From CALODL01 sp942492115 (GTDB lineage: Bacteria > Planctomycetota > Phycisphaerae > UBA1845 > CAIVHJ01), in NCBI GenBank assembly GCA_942492115.1, contig CALODL010000034.1:1-64000 (forward strand): a DNA stretch of 64,000 bases, in the 5' to 3' direction. Within the stretch, counting starts at the first letter, position 1; each line of letters opens with the position of its first letter. This document shows, one piece after another, positions 51,729 to 61,028 of this stretch. Position numbers and translations under genes: made by a program. Below the pieces are notes generated by a model that saw only the letters and a list, made by a program, of their open reading frames with translations, was not told where the DNA came from and searched no databases.

Positions 51729-52013
51729 ATGATAAATCATTCAGGACAACCCAACGCATCGGACGCACCGCAAACCGCAGCCCGCGCGCGGCACGAGTTG
51801 GCGGCAGCGCGCCAACGTCTGCTGGACCTGACGATGCGCAATCCATTACTCAACTACCGCATACGGAAGTCGCGAACGATCCGTGTGGTCGATGAGAGTG
51901 CACGCGAATTGTACGATCGCCTGGTCTTGCGTGAGAAAGACATGGTGTTCGTTCCGCGCACCGAACAGCATGAGAGCGCTTGCAGATACGCCGCCGCTCA
52001 AGGAGGAAGGTGA
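51729..52013 (+). CDS. DUF4011-helicase-nuclease protein, 5' fragment before frameshift
   Basis: The start at 51729 (MINHSGQPNASDAPQ) is the best in-frame ATG; no good ribosome-binding site is seen. Residues 20-45 contain the DUF4011 opening RQRLLDLTMRNPLLNYRIRK, followed by RTIRVVDESARELYDRLV. The frame stays correct to about HESA near 51980, then runs out of frame to a stop at 52013. Removing one T from TT at 51980-51981 restores the reading (…ESAADTPPLKEE…) into the ORF at 51883-56526. The combined product would be about 1598 aa. Confidence 0.78.
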   Translation: MINHSGQPNASDAPQTAARARHELAAARQRLLDLTMRNPLLNYRIRKSRTIRVVDESARELYDRLVLREKDMVFVPRTEQHESACRYAAAQGGR

Positions 52014-55000
52014 CGATCGCCCGGCCGACGAACTTGCCTTGCTGTGGCGTCCCCCTGCGCCGGACGAACCTCCCGACCCCAGACACACCGATCGCTTCTT
52101 GCAGACCGACCTGGTGGCCGAAGAACTGCAGCGCCGGTTGTTCTACGTTCGTCAGCAGGCACGAACCGTCCTCCGAGAACAAGGTTACAGCGTCCATTAT
52201 CTGGCCCTCGGATTCCTGTCCTGGACCAATCCTCAGGACCCTGCCGAGGTCCGCAAGGCACCCTTGATTCTGGTGCCCGTCGAGCTGCAGCGCACGCGTG
52301 TGGCATCGACGTTCAAACTGGCTTGGAACGGGGACGATGTTCTGACCAACATTTCGTTGCAGGAGAAGCTTGCTGAAATGCAAGTCGTGATTCCTGATTT
52401 TGCCATGCCCGACGACAAGGGTGGAATTGATGAGTATTTCATGGCCGTGAGCGAGGCCACCGCGGGCCAGCACGGCTGGCAGGTCACAGCCGACATTGCA
52501 CTCGATTTCTTCAGCTTCACCAAGTTCGTCATGTACAAGGACCTCGATCCGCAGGCCTGGCCCGAAGGCCAATCACCTATGGATCATCCGCTCGTCAAGC
52601 AGGTCCTCGACCCACAGCACGATACGCCACCGTTGACCGACTTCGCCGTTGATGATTTTGATTCGACGATCGATCCAAGCTCGCTGTATTACATCATGGA
52701 CGCCGACCCCTCGCAGATCGGCGTCATCGAAGCAGTCAAGGCCGGACACAACCTGGTGGTTGAAGGACCACCGGGAACGGGTAAGTCACAAACGATCACC
52801 AACCTCATCGCCGAGTTGCTTGCCGCCGGGCGCAGCGTCTTGTTCGTCAGCGAGAAAATGGCTGCCCTGGAGGTGGTCAAGGATCGGCTGGATCGTGTGG
52901 GGCTCGGTGACTACTGCCTGGAGCTGCACAGCCGCAAAACCCGAAAGAAAGAGGTCCTTCGCGAACTGGAACGCACACTGAATCTGCGCGCCCCACAAGC
53001 GATCGACACCGCTGCTGAGTTTTCGCGCCTCAGTGATTTGACCCGCGATCTCAACGGTTACGCCGAAGCACTGCGCGCGCCGTATGGCACGATTGCCCGC
53101 TCGCCCTACCAGCTCCTCGAGGACATTGAACGCTGCCTTCAGACATTCGCCAACAGCGGCCGATCTCGGCCGGCCATTGATCTGCCCGATGCCGTCGACT
53201 GTACACCTGAGGAATACGAAACGGCTGTGCGGCACGTGCGTGAATTGTCCGATGCCTTGCAGTTGGTGGCCCCGATTCGTCAGCATCCGTGGTTCGGAAC
53301 CGATCCTCGAGCCACCCTGCCACCTGATGAAGAAGAAGTTGCGAACCATATTGCAGATACCCTCGACGCACTGGACGACATTGAACGCCTCGCCGACGGC
53401 CTGGTGGCCGTGACGGCTATCCGCCAACCGGTCTCCGTATGTGATTTCTCGCCGGCTCTGGAGGCCGCCAACCTCATCGCCCAGGCACCGGAGGTGCATG
53501 TCGATATCCTGACGCACCCGGATTGGGATACACCCGATGCCGCTCGTTCACTGATTTCTGCAGTGGAGTCCTACGGTGGCTTACGCAGTGCTGTCGCTGA
53601 AGTCTTCGTCGACCATGCCTGCACCATGGACATCGCCCCGTTACTCGAAGAGTACAAGCAGGAATCTGCACGGTTCCTGCGTTTTCTCTCGTCGCGGTAT
53701 CGCTACCTCAAACGCGAAATCTCCATGCTCTACCGCGGTCCTGCGCCAGCAGGCATCGAACAACGCATCAGCGATCTTGTTCGACTCGTCGATCTTGAGC
53801 GCGCCCGCCGGGCAGTCGTTGATCGAGGGTTGCAGGGTCGTGCGCTGTTTGGGCAATTGTGGCGTGATGAGCGCAGTGATCCGGGCGAACTGGGCCTGTT
53901 CCGCAAATGGATGTCTGGAATACGACAGGCTCATCGCAGCGGCCTCATCACCACGCGGACATTGCGGCTCATCAGCACGGATCTCGATCGCGCGGTCGTC
54001 ATTGCGCGGCATGATCAGCTTGCTGCTGCGTGCGCCTCGTTTGAAGAACACTACGAACGGTTGAATGAGCGCTTGAGCGTCGACCATGGCCTGGTTTTCG
54101 GCTCTCCCGCGGACAACGTCGAGGTGGCCGGGCTCCGGCAGTGGCTCGCAACACTCAAGGGTGCCCGTGACAGTGTGCAACGGTGGTCACAATTCCGCGC
54201 CCGCGCCGATCGTTGCACGATGACGATCGCCGAGGGTGTGCCCGCAACGGTGCTCGATGGACAGGTTGTGGCCGAGGACCTGGCCCCGGCGTTCGAGGCC
54301 GCCGTCGCTGAGAACGTGCTGCGTCAGGCACTGTGCGAGCGCCGCATTCTCAGTGAATTCGTCGGGGAACTTCATGATCAGAAGCGCATGCGTTTTGCGA
54401 AGCTGGATCGTGAACTGATCCACAGCAACCGCCAGCGCCTGGCCCGGCGACTCCACGAGGGACGACCTCGTGTTCAGCCCGGCGCTCCGGCAGGCTCCGA
54501 GGTCGGCATCATCCAGGGTGAGTTCAACCGTAAGCGGGGGCACATGCCCATCCGCCGACTGCTGTCGCGCGCCGGGCGTCTGATCCAGAGAATAAAACCG
54601 TGTTTCATGATGAGCCCGCTGTCGATTGCACAGTACCTCGATCCGCTGACGGCACGTTTCGACGTCGTCATCTTCGACGAAGCCAGCCAGGTGCGCCCCG
54701 AGGACGCGCTGGGTGCTTTGCTGCGCGGTGCACAACTGGTCGTCATGGGTGACACACGCCAACTGCCTCCGACGTCGTTCTTCGATCATCTGGCAGACGC
54801 AGCCGAACTCGACGATGAATCGACGTCCGTCGCCGAAGTGGAGAGTATTCTCCATCAGTGCAAGCGCAGTTTTGCCACACAATCTCTGAGGTGGCACTAC
54901 CGGAGTCGTCATCAATCGCTCATCGCCGTCTCCAATCAGGAATTCTACGACAATCGACTCAACATCTATCCATCTCCGGTCGACCACGACGACTATCTCG

Positions 55001-56526
55001 GCCTGCGGTTTAACCACCTTCCCGACACGGTCTATGATCGCGGCACAGGCGGCGTCAACCGTGACGAGGCCAGAGCGGTGGTCGCGACGGCGATGGATCT
55101 GTTCCGCCGCTACCCGAACAAGAGTATCGGGGTTGGCGCGTTCAATATTCGTCAGCAACAGGCGATTCTCGAGGAGGTCGAACTTCAGCTCAAACAGCAT
55201 CCGGAACTCGAAGACCACTTCGCTGAAGACCGTATCGATGAGTTCTTCGTCAAGAATCTCGAAACGATTCAAGGTGACGAGCGCGACATCATTCTGATCA
55301 GCATCGGCTTCGGATTCGATGCCGCTGGTAAATTGTCGCACAATTTCGGCCCGCTCAATCAGGAAGGCGGAGAGAGACGCCTGAATGTTCTCATTACCCG
55401 TGCGCGGGAGCGGTGCGAAGTATTCTCCAACTTCACGGCGGACGACCTCGCAGTCGATCCCAGCAGCCCATTTGGACTGCGCGCTCTGCACGCGTTCTTG
55501 GATTTTGCGCGACGCCGTCATCTGCGAACCCACAACAGAGATTTACCGGCCGACGCCTCCAGTTTCGAACGCGGAATCGCGTCGTTCTTGAATGACGCCG
55601 GGTTTGAGACCCGGGGCCAGATCGGGTGCGCAAGCTACCGTGTGGATCTCGGAGTCGTCGATCCGAATGAGAGCGGTCGCTTCCTGCTGGGCATCGAGGG
55701 TGATGGACCACGGTATCATGCCGCACAGGTCGCGCGTGACCGCGAGCGTCTGCGCGCGCAGGTCATGGAAGGCCTGGGGTGGAGTCTGCACAGGATGTGG
55801 GCTCTTGATTGGTACCGCGACCGCCAGCATTGCCAGGAGCGTTTGCTGACCCTTCTGGAGAACCTGCGTGCACGCCCTGCCGATCCCCGGCCCAGATATA
55901 CACGCCCATCGATCCAGGCAGTGCAATACGAAGAATCAGCGACGATCGATGCGGATGTGCACGCCGATGGCACCATCGACCCATACGTCATCTGCCCACA
56001 ACGTGCCGACTGGGATGTTCAACGGGATCTGCACGACCACACCCCCCACGACCTCGGCGTGATCATTGCTGACGTGGTCAATGTCGAAGGCCCGATCCAC
56101 GTCGAAGAGGTCACTCGGCGCCTGCGCACCTGGTGGGATCTCAGCCGGGCTGGAACACGCGTGCGCAACGCCATCGAGAGTGGCATCATCGAAGCTGTGG
56201 GTGCCCGCCGCATTCGCCGGGATCGTCGCGATTTCCTGTGGCCAGTCCCCGAACGGCCGCCGCCCGTTCGACGCCGCACAGGCAACCCGTCTCCACGACT
56301 TGAATTGATCTGCGACGAGGAAATTGAGGCTGCGGCAGAACGTGTTCTCGATCTGTACCACGCGGCGTTCCCGGATGCGCTGGCCCGCCAGGTCGCGCGG
56401 TGCCTGGGTGTCCGGGCCATCAGCTCGGCGGTCAGCGACCGGATTCACCGAGTCGTCAAGGACGCAGTGACGGATGGACGCCTGGTCCAGCTAACCAATG
56501 GCATGCTCGATCGCACGGCGCGGTGA
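51883..56526 (+). CDS. DUF4011-SF1 helicase-Vsr-like nuclease-DUF3320 protein (Hhe-like defence), 3' part
   Basis: True coding begins near 51982, so the first ~33 residues of this ORF are spurious. In joined numbering: the rest of DUF4011 (FLSWTNPQDP, APLILVPVEL) to about 250; Walker A VEGPPGTGKSQT at 345, then SVLFVSEKMAALEVV; a long helical insert; Walker B VVIFDEASQ near 978; GDTRQLPPTSFF; WHYRSRHQSL; IQGDERDIILISIGFG; RRLNVLITRARERC near 1216; a Vsr/DUF559-type nuclease near 1280-1380 (RVDLGVVDP, LLGIEGDGPRYH, LHRMWALDWY); and DUF3320 at 1454-1590 (PIHVEEVTRRLRTWW). This is the architecture of the single-gene Hhe anti-phage system: an ATP-driven translocase plus nuclease that likely attacks foreign DNA. 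It ends 1 bp before a convergent hydrolase gene. Confidence 0.88.
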   Translation: MWSMRVHANCTIAWSCVRKTWCSFRAPNSMRALADTPPLKEEGDDRPADELALLWRPPAPDEPPDPRHTDRFLQTDLVAEELQRRLFYVRQQARTVLREQGYSVHYLALGFLSWTNPQDPAEVRKAPLILVPVELQRTRVASTFKLAWNGDDVLTNISLQEKLAEMQVVIPDFAMPDDKGGIDEYFMAVSEATAGQHGWQVTADIALDFFSFTKFVMYKDLDPQAWPEGQSPMDHPLVKQVLDPQHDTPPLTDFAVDDFDSTIDPSSLYYIMDADPSQIGVIEAVKAGHNLVVEGPPGTGKSQTITNLIAELLAAGRSVLFVSEKMAALEVVKDRLDRVGLGDYCLELHSRKTRKKEVLRELERTLNLRAPQAIDTAAEFSRLSDLTRDLNGYAEALRAPYGTIARSPYQLLEDIERCLQTFANSGRSRPAIDLPDAVDCTPEEYETAVRHVRELSDALQLVAPIRQHPWFGTDPRATLPPDEEEVANHIADTLDALDDIERLADGLVAVTAIRQPVSVCDFSPALEAANLIAQAPEVHVDILTHPDWDTPDAARSLISAVESYGGLRSAVAEVFVDHACTMDIAPLLEEYKQESARFLRFLSSRYRYLKREISMLYRGPAPAGIEQRISDLVRLVDLERARRAVVDRGLQGRALFGQLWRDERSDPGELGLFRKWMSGIRQAHRSGLITTRTLRLISTDLDRAVVIARHDQLAAACASFEEHYERLNERLSVDHGLVFGSPADNVEVAGLRQWLATLKGARDSVQRWSQFRARADRCTMTIAEGVPATVLDGQVVAEDLAPAFEAAVAENVLRQALCERRILSEFVGELHDQKRMRFAKLDRELIHSNRQRLARRLHEGRPRVQPGAPAGSEVGIIQGEFNRKRGHMPIRRLLSRAGRLIQRIKPCFMMSPLSIAQYLDPLTARFDVVIFDEASQVRPEDALGALLRGAQLVVMGDTRQLPPTSFFDHLADAAELDDESTSVAEVESILHQCKRSFATQSLRWHYRSRHQSLIAVSNQEFYDNRLNIYPSPVDHDDYLGLRFNHLPDTVYDRGTGGVNRDEARAVVATAMDLFRRYPNKSIGVGAFNIRQQQAILEEVELQLKQHPELEDHFAEDRIDEFFVKNLETIQGDERDIILISIGFGFDAAGKLSHNFGPLNQEGGERRLNVLITRARERCEVFSNFTADDLAVDPSSPFGLRALHAFLDFARRRHLRTHNRDLPADASSFERGIASFLNDAGFETRGQIGCASYRVDLGVVDPNESGRFLLGIEGDGPRYHAAQVARDRERLRAQVMEGLGWSLHRMWALDWYRDRQHCQERLLTLLENLRARPADPRPRYTRPSIQAVQYEESATIDADVHADGTIDPYVICPQRADWDVQRDLHDHTPHDLGVIIADVVNVEGPIHVEEVTRRLRTWWDLSRAGTRVRNAIESGIIEAVGARRIRRDRRDFLWPVPERPPPVRRRTGNPSPRLELICDEEIEAAAERVLDLYHAAFPDALARQVARCLGVRAISSAVSDRIHRVVKDAVTDGRLVQLTNGMLDRTAR

Positions 56527-56527
56527 T

Positions 56528-57490
56528 TCAATCACCGGTGAGCAGGTAGCGTTCGACCCAGCCCGCAGCATCGTCGACATACTGTTGCGGCAACCGATGC
56601 CCGCTATCATAGAAAATCACTTCCTTGTGTGTGCTCGGCACCTGCTCGAGCAACTCCCTGACCTCGCGATCGACATACAGGGGATCTCGGCGCCCGGCCA
56701 ACACGCACAGGGCCTGATTCTTGATCTTGCGTGCAAAATTGTACGGCGCGACCCCCGCGATCCGTTCCGCTCGCGAGGCAGACAGCTTCGTGCTGTTGAA
56801 CATCGGTTCGGTGCCCAATGGGGCCACACACGCCACTCCGGCTTTGATGCGGTCGTCCACAGCCATCAATGGGAAGACCATCATCCCGCCCATGCTGTAG
56901 CCGATCACACCAATGCGTTCCATGTCAACCTCTTGACGTGTCGCGAGGTAGTCGATGCCACGACGGCACTCGACCGTTGACTGCACCATCATGTTCCGCA
57001 GCCGGCTGGGCCTGCCGTGCTCGAACACGATGGTATCGGGTGACTCATAGTCATTGCCTGCGATGCGTTCTCCATGAAACTCGGCATCCATCGTCAAGAC
57101 GCCAATCCCCCCAGCGAGCAGCTTGAGTGTCAAGCTTTCACCGTGGACGAAGTTGTTTCGTACCCACCAGTCCTCCTTGCTCCCTCCAATGCCATGAATC
57201 AAGATGACAAAGGGAAAAGGGCCTGGCCCGGTATGTGGAATCCCGAGATAGGCCGGCACGTCACCCTGATGTGGGCTGCGGAACACGATCTTTTCACGCC
57301 TGTACTTGGAGGTGCCCATCGCGGCAATCACCCGCGCGTTGAGCGGAAGATCTGTATCGTATTCATAAAACTGGATGATGTGATGAAGGGCTTCGTCACT
57401 GACCGGCGTGAACGCCGCCGAGACAGTACCCACTTGAGGGCTGCTGACGAATACACATGCCCGCAAGAGCATGACCGTGTACAGGCTCAT
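56528..57490 (-). CDS. Exported alpha/beta hydrolase (dienelactone-hydrolase-like)
   Basis: 320 aa, with GAGG 7 nt before the ATG. A probable signal peptide (MSLYTVMLLRACVFVSSPQV) is followed by an alpha/beta-hydrolase core: VILIHGIGGSKEDWW gives the oxyanion hole, IGVIGYSMGGMMVFPL the nucleophile Ser near residue 199, ALCVLAGRRDPLY the acid Asp, and YDSGHRLPQQY the catalytic His. All triad positions are present. Acetyl-xylan-esterase or dienelactone-hydrolase relatives cleave ester bonds. A secreted member among carbohydrate-binding proteins suggests deacetylation of polysaccharide, but the substrate is inference. Confidence 0.83.
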   Translation of the reverse strand: MSLYTVMLLRACVFVSSPQVGTVSAAFTPVSDEALHHIIQFYEYDTDLPLNARVIAAMGTSKYRREKIVFRSPHQGDVPAYLGIPHTGPGPFPFVILIHGIGGSKEDWWVRNNFVHGESLTLKLLAGGIGVLTMDAEFHGERIAGNDYESPDTIVFEHGRPSRLRNMMVQSTVECRRGIDYLATRQEVDMERIGVIGYSMGGMMVFPLMAVDDRIKAGVACVAPLGTEPMFNSTKLSASRAERIAGVAPYNFARKIKNQALCVLAGRRDPLYVDREVRELLEQVPSTHKEVIFYDSGHRLPQQYVDDAAGWVERYLLTGD

Positions 57491-57612
57491 GGATCGTCCT
57501 CGCGTGAAACCGCCGGCGAGGCGGAGATTGACCTGAACTCAATCAACTGTCAAGCGGGGCTGCTGCACGCCCCGGCGTCCGGCACGAACGCGTGGCCCGC
57601 GCGGAAAGTGTT

Positions 57613-57801
57613 TCAGGCGGAAATATCCAACGCACCGCTCGACACTTGGGCCATGGTTTCTTCGACTGCCGCAAGCAACTCGAGGACCGCTTCGCCCTCG
57701 GCCCTGGTCGCATCCTGGGCGTGTTTCAAAACAGCGGTGCTCAACTGGGCGTGGGTGTGCTGGGCTTGCATGGCTGAAATGGATGCAGCGCTGATTTCCA
57801 T
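57613..57801 (-). CDS. YjfB-like putative motility protein
   Basis: 62 aa. MEISAASISAMQAQHTHAQL then TAVLKHAQDATRAEG matches the short YjfB family (ISA...Q....VLKxAxD), found next to or within flagellar loci in other bacteria and of unknown mechanism. It is helical and acidic, with no signal peptide. No Shine-Dalgarno was found before the ATG at 57801. It lies between aceA and the hydrolase gene, with about 125 bp on each side, so it is probably transcribed alone or as the tail of the glyoxylate transcript. Together with the chemotaxis receptor at 48078 it hints at a motile life stage. Confidence 0.65.
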   Translation of the reverse strand: MEISAASISAMQAQHTHAQLSTAVLKHAQDATRAEGEAVLELLAAVEETMAQVSSGALDISA

Positions 57802-57926
57802 ATCATGTATTTCGACCCTTACACGCTACGACTGCATCGCAGCATGCATGGATCGTCCAATAATCGATCATGACCAGAGCATGGCAGGGCGCCGCCCTGG
57901 GCGCCCCACCACCTCATCCGGGTTGC

Positions 57927-59219
57927 CTAGTTGAGACGGAACTGCTCTTCCTCGGTCGATCCGGCCATGGCAGCGATCTCGCTGTCCTCGTTGGTCACGA
58001 TGCGCGTGACCAGATCGAAGTACCCCGTCCCGACGAATTTCTGGTGCGTCGTCGCCTGATATCCTTGTGTATCAGCGCAGGCAAATTCCCGCTCCTGCAA
58101 GTCGGCATACGCGGTCATCCCGGTCGCCTGATACCCGCGGGCCAACTCGAACATGCTGAGATTCAAGGCATGGAATCCGGCGAGCGTTATGAACTGGAAC
58201 TTGTAACCCATTGCCCCCAGCTCGCGCTGAAACTTGGCGATGGTGGCATCATCGAGTTGCGCCTTCCAGTTGAACGACGGCGAGCAGTTGTATGCCAGCA
58301 GCTTCCCGGGATACTGCGCATGGACCGCCTCGGCGAAACGCTTGGCTTCATCGAGGTCGGGGTGGGCCGTCTCGCACCACAACAAATCGGCATACGGTGC
58401 AAACGCCAACCCGCGCGCGATCGCTGCGTCGATGCCCCCACGAAAACGGAAGAACCCCTCGGGGGTCCGATCTCCGGTGATGAATGGGTGGTCGCGCTCA
58501 TCCGCGTCACCTGTAATCAACTGCGCAGCGTTGGCATCCGTCCGGGCAATAAGCACCGTCGGTACACCCAGTACGTCGGCTGCCAGCCGCGCGGCGATCA
58601 GCTTCTCGATGAACAGACCGGTGTTGACGACGACCTTGCCGCCCATGTGACCACATTTCTTGGCCGAGGACAGCTGATCCTCGAAATGCACACCGGCCGC
58701 CCCGCCCTCGATCATCTGCTTCATGAGTTCGAATGCATTGAGATTGCCACCAAAACCTGCCTCGGCATCCGCGACGATGGGTGCAAACCAATTCGTTTTG
58801 GAGCCGTTCCCTTCGGCATGCTCAACCTGATCGGCGCGGAGCAATGCATTGTTGATGCGGCGGACAACCGCTGGCACACTGTCTGATGGATACAGGCTCA
58901 TGTCAGGATACATGTGGCACGCCAGGTTGGCGTCGGCGGCGACCTGCCATCCACTGAGGTAAATCGCCTTGAGGCCGGCCCGGACTTGCTGAACAGCCTG
59001 ATTGCCCGTCAGCGCTCCCAGAGCGTTGACATAGTCCTCCGAATGAAGCAAAGCCCACAGTCGCTCGCACCCCAACCGCGCCAAGGTGTGCTCGATCTGG
59101 ACACTACCGCGCAGACGCACGACGTCATCGGCGGTATACGGGCGCATGATGCCGTTCCACCGCTTCTGATCCGCCCACATCCTCTCCACCTCGCCCCTGG
59201 ACCCGTCTTTGTCGACCAT
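57927..59219 (-). CDS. aceA: Isocitrate lyase
   Basis: 430 aa from the ATG at 59219 ([15 protein letters not shown]), with GAGGGAG 5 nt upstream. The frame is open further, but that stretch has no signal. It splits isocitrate into glyoxylate and succinate, the first step of the glyoxylate bypass. The active-site loop [12 protein letters not shown] contains the catalytic Cys of the KKCGH motif. Other family blocks are [39 protein letters not shown] and [11 protein letters not shown]. The length matches bacterial AceA. It lies 78 bp after aceB on the same strand, so the two bypass enzymes are probably co-transcribed. Confidence 0.96.
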   Translation of the reverse strand: MVDKDGSRGEVERMWADQKRWNGIMRPYTADDVVRLRGSVQIEHTLARLGCERLWALLHSEDYVNALGALTGNQAVQQVRAGLKAIYLSGWQVAADANLACHMYPDMSLYPSDSVPAVVRRINNALLRADQVEHAEGNGSKTNWFAPIVADAEAGFGGNLNAFELMKQMIEGGAAGVHFEDQLSSAKKCGHMGGKVVVNTGLFIEKLIAARLAADVLGVPTVLIARTDANAAQLITGDADERDHPFITGDRTPEGFFRFRGGIDAAIARGLAFAPYADLLWCETAHPDLDEAKRFAEAVHAQYPGKLLAYNCSPSFNWKAQLDDATIAKFQRELGAMGYKFQFITLAGFHALNLSMFELARGYQATGMTAYADLQEREFACADTQGYQATTHQKFVGTGYFDLVTRIVTNEDSEIAAMAGSTEEEQFRLN

Positions 59220-59297
59220 GAAATCTCCCTCATATGACAATGGTCTTGCGGCCACGGCGCTCACGCATCGCGCGGGCCGATCAAGCCTCACCCAACC

Positions 59298-60881
59298 TCA
59301 ACCAAGCAATTCGTATGCCGGTAACGTTAAAAACTCGATCAAGTCTTCGGATGTACTGATCGAGTCGAACAACTGTGCAGCCTGTTCGAAACGGGCGCCC
59401 GGCCCCGCGGACGCCATCATGTGGGCCAATTCATCGGCGAGTAAAGCCCTGAACAGCTCAACGTCGATCCGCCGGCCATCCTCGAGAATGCCGCCCGGGT
59501 GGCGCAGCCACTGCCACACCTGAGCCCGCGAAATTTCCGCGGTCGCGGCATCCTCCATGAGGTGATTGAGCGGAACGCACCCATTTCCCCGCAGCCACGA
59601 CTCGAGATACCGCACCCCAACCGCGATATTCGTCCGCAGCCCCGCTTCGGTCACGTGACCGGTGGGCACTGCGACCAACTCTTCACGGGAGATGCGTGCC
59701 GGATCGATGGGCCGATTCAGGTTATTGGCCTGGGGCATGCCGGCATCGAAGATCTCGGTAGCCAGGGCCACGAGCCCCGGATGGGCAACCCACGTGCCGT
59801 CGTGGCCGTCCTTGACCTCACGTTCCTTGTCGGCTCGAACCTTTGCGAACGCGGCCTCGTTCGCCACTGGATCGTCTTTGATTGGAATGTGTGCAGCCAT
59901 TCCGCCAATCGCAGGCGCCCCGCGACGGTGGCAGGTCGCGATGACGTGGCGCGCGTACGCGCGCATGAACGGCGTGTTCATCGTGATCTCGGCGCGGTCG
60001 GGCAACACGCACTCCGGGCGGCCTCTGAATACTTTGATGAAACTGAAAATATAATCCCAGCGTCCACAGTTGAGCCCCGCAGAGTGTTCGCGCAGCTCGT
60101 AGAGGATTTCGTCAGCCTCAAAGGTCGCCAGAAGATGCTCGATGAGCACGGTGGCCTTGATCGTTCCACGGGCACATCCAAGATCATCCTGGGCCTTGTT
60201 GAAGATATCGTTCCACAACCGAGCCTCGAGATGATTCTGCAGCTTGGGCAGATAGAAATATGGGCCCGTACCGCGGTCCTGCAGTACGGCAACGTTGTGG
60301 AACAGGTAGAGACCGAAGTCAAAGATTCCCGCGGACATGGGCTGCCCGTCGACACGGATGTGTCGCTCTTCGAGGTGCCAGCCCCGCGGGCGAACCATCA
60401 ACGTCGCCGGCTGCTCTGACAGGACATAGTGTTTGCCCGTCGGCGCCGTAAAGTCAATCGTCCGCCGGACCGCGTCGCGCAGGTTGATCTGACCCTGCAC
60501 CATGTTGTCCCATGTTGGTGAGTTGGAATCTTCGAAGTCGGCCATGAACGCACGAGCGCCCGAGTTGAGGGCGTTGATCACCATCTTGCGCTCAGTTGGG
60601 CCGGTGATCTCGACTCTGCGATCATGCAAATCAGCCGGCAGCGCAGCAATGCGCCAATCCCCTTCACGGATGTGCCGCGTTGATTCGGCGAAGTCCGGTT
60701 GCGCGCCCAGATCGATGTCTCGCTGGCGCTGCCCGCGCTGATTCAGCACATCCAGCCTGCGCGGGCCGAATTCACGTTGCAGCCCGGCGATGAAGTCCAG
60801 AGCCGCTGGCGTGAGCACCGTGTCGTAGCCATCACGCATCTCACCCACGACATCGACACCCGTAGCGGTATGCACTGACAT
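59298..60881 (-). CDS. aceB: Malate synthase A
   Basis: 527 aa from the ATG at 60881 (MSVHTATGVDVVGEM), with GGAGG 5 nt upstream. It condenses glyoxylate with acetyl-CoA to malate. Family blocks: RAFMADFEDSNSPTWDNM, GKHYVLSEQPATLMVRPRGW, GPYFYLPKLQNHLEARLWN, GTIKATVLIEH (the conserved region around the catalytic Arg/Lys), LNCGRWDYIFSFIK with the metal-binding surroundings, MRAYARHVI, DGHDGTWVAHPGL, and NIAVGVRYLESWLRG near the C-terminal catalytic Asp (NHLMEDAATAEISRAQVWQW). The length is typical of the A isoform. It is first gene of the bypass pair and lets the cell grow on acetate or fatty acids. Confidence 0.96.
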   Translation of the reverse strand: MSVHTATGVDVVGEMRDGYDTVLTPAALDFIAGLQREFGPRRLDVLNQRGQRQRDIDLGAQPDFAESTRHIREGDWRIAALPADLHDRRVEITGPTERKMVINALNSGARAFMADFEDSNSPTWDNMVQGQINLRDAVRRTIDFTAPTGKHYVLSEQPATLMVRPRGWHLEERHIRVDGQPMSAGIFDFGLYLFHNVAVLQDRGTGPYFYLPKLQNHLEARLWNDIFNKAQDDLGCARGTIKATVLIEHLLATFEADEILYELREHSAGLNCGRWDYIFSFIKVFRGRPECVLPDRAEITMNTPFMRAYARHVIATCHRRGAPAIGGMAAHIPIKDDPVANEAAFAKVRADKEREVKDGHDGTWVAHPGLVALATEIFDAGMPQANNLNRPIDPARISREELVAVPTGHVTEAGLRTNIAVGVRYLESWLRGNGCVPLNHLMEDAATAEISRAQVWQWLRHPGGILEDGRRIDVELFRALLADELAHMMASAGPGARFEQAAQLFDSISTSEDLIEFLTLPAYELLG

Positions 60882-60961
60882 GCTCTCCTCCATTCCATCC
60901 AGTCGGTATGTAAGCGTCGTATCGTGCGATCCTGAGGGGACGAAGCGGCCGCACCGTTAGG

Positions 60962-60967
60962 ATTATA
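60962..60967 (-). promoter_or_regulatory. Candidate -10 box upstream of aceB
   Basis: On the minus strand this reads TATAAT, about 80 bp before the aceB start, in the 147-bp gap after the EamA gene. The region 17 bp upstream gives no good -35 element, so activation by a regulator would fit. This is a weak call. Confidence 0.35.
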
Positions 60968-61028
60968 TGATACGCTGGCGCCGGAGGTCTGGCGAAGAGC
61001 GATAATATGCCTGCTCAGGGCGGCACCG

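Noticed and set aside
54187..55533. 448-aa open frame antisense to the helicase
   Set aside because: It overlaps the helicase motor motifs on the other strand and lacks any recognisable feature.
57887..57907. GC-rich hairpin GGGCGCC/GGCGCCC after aceA, as a terminator
   Set aside because: No U-tract follows on the minus strand, so I do not call it.
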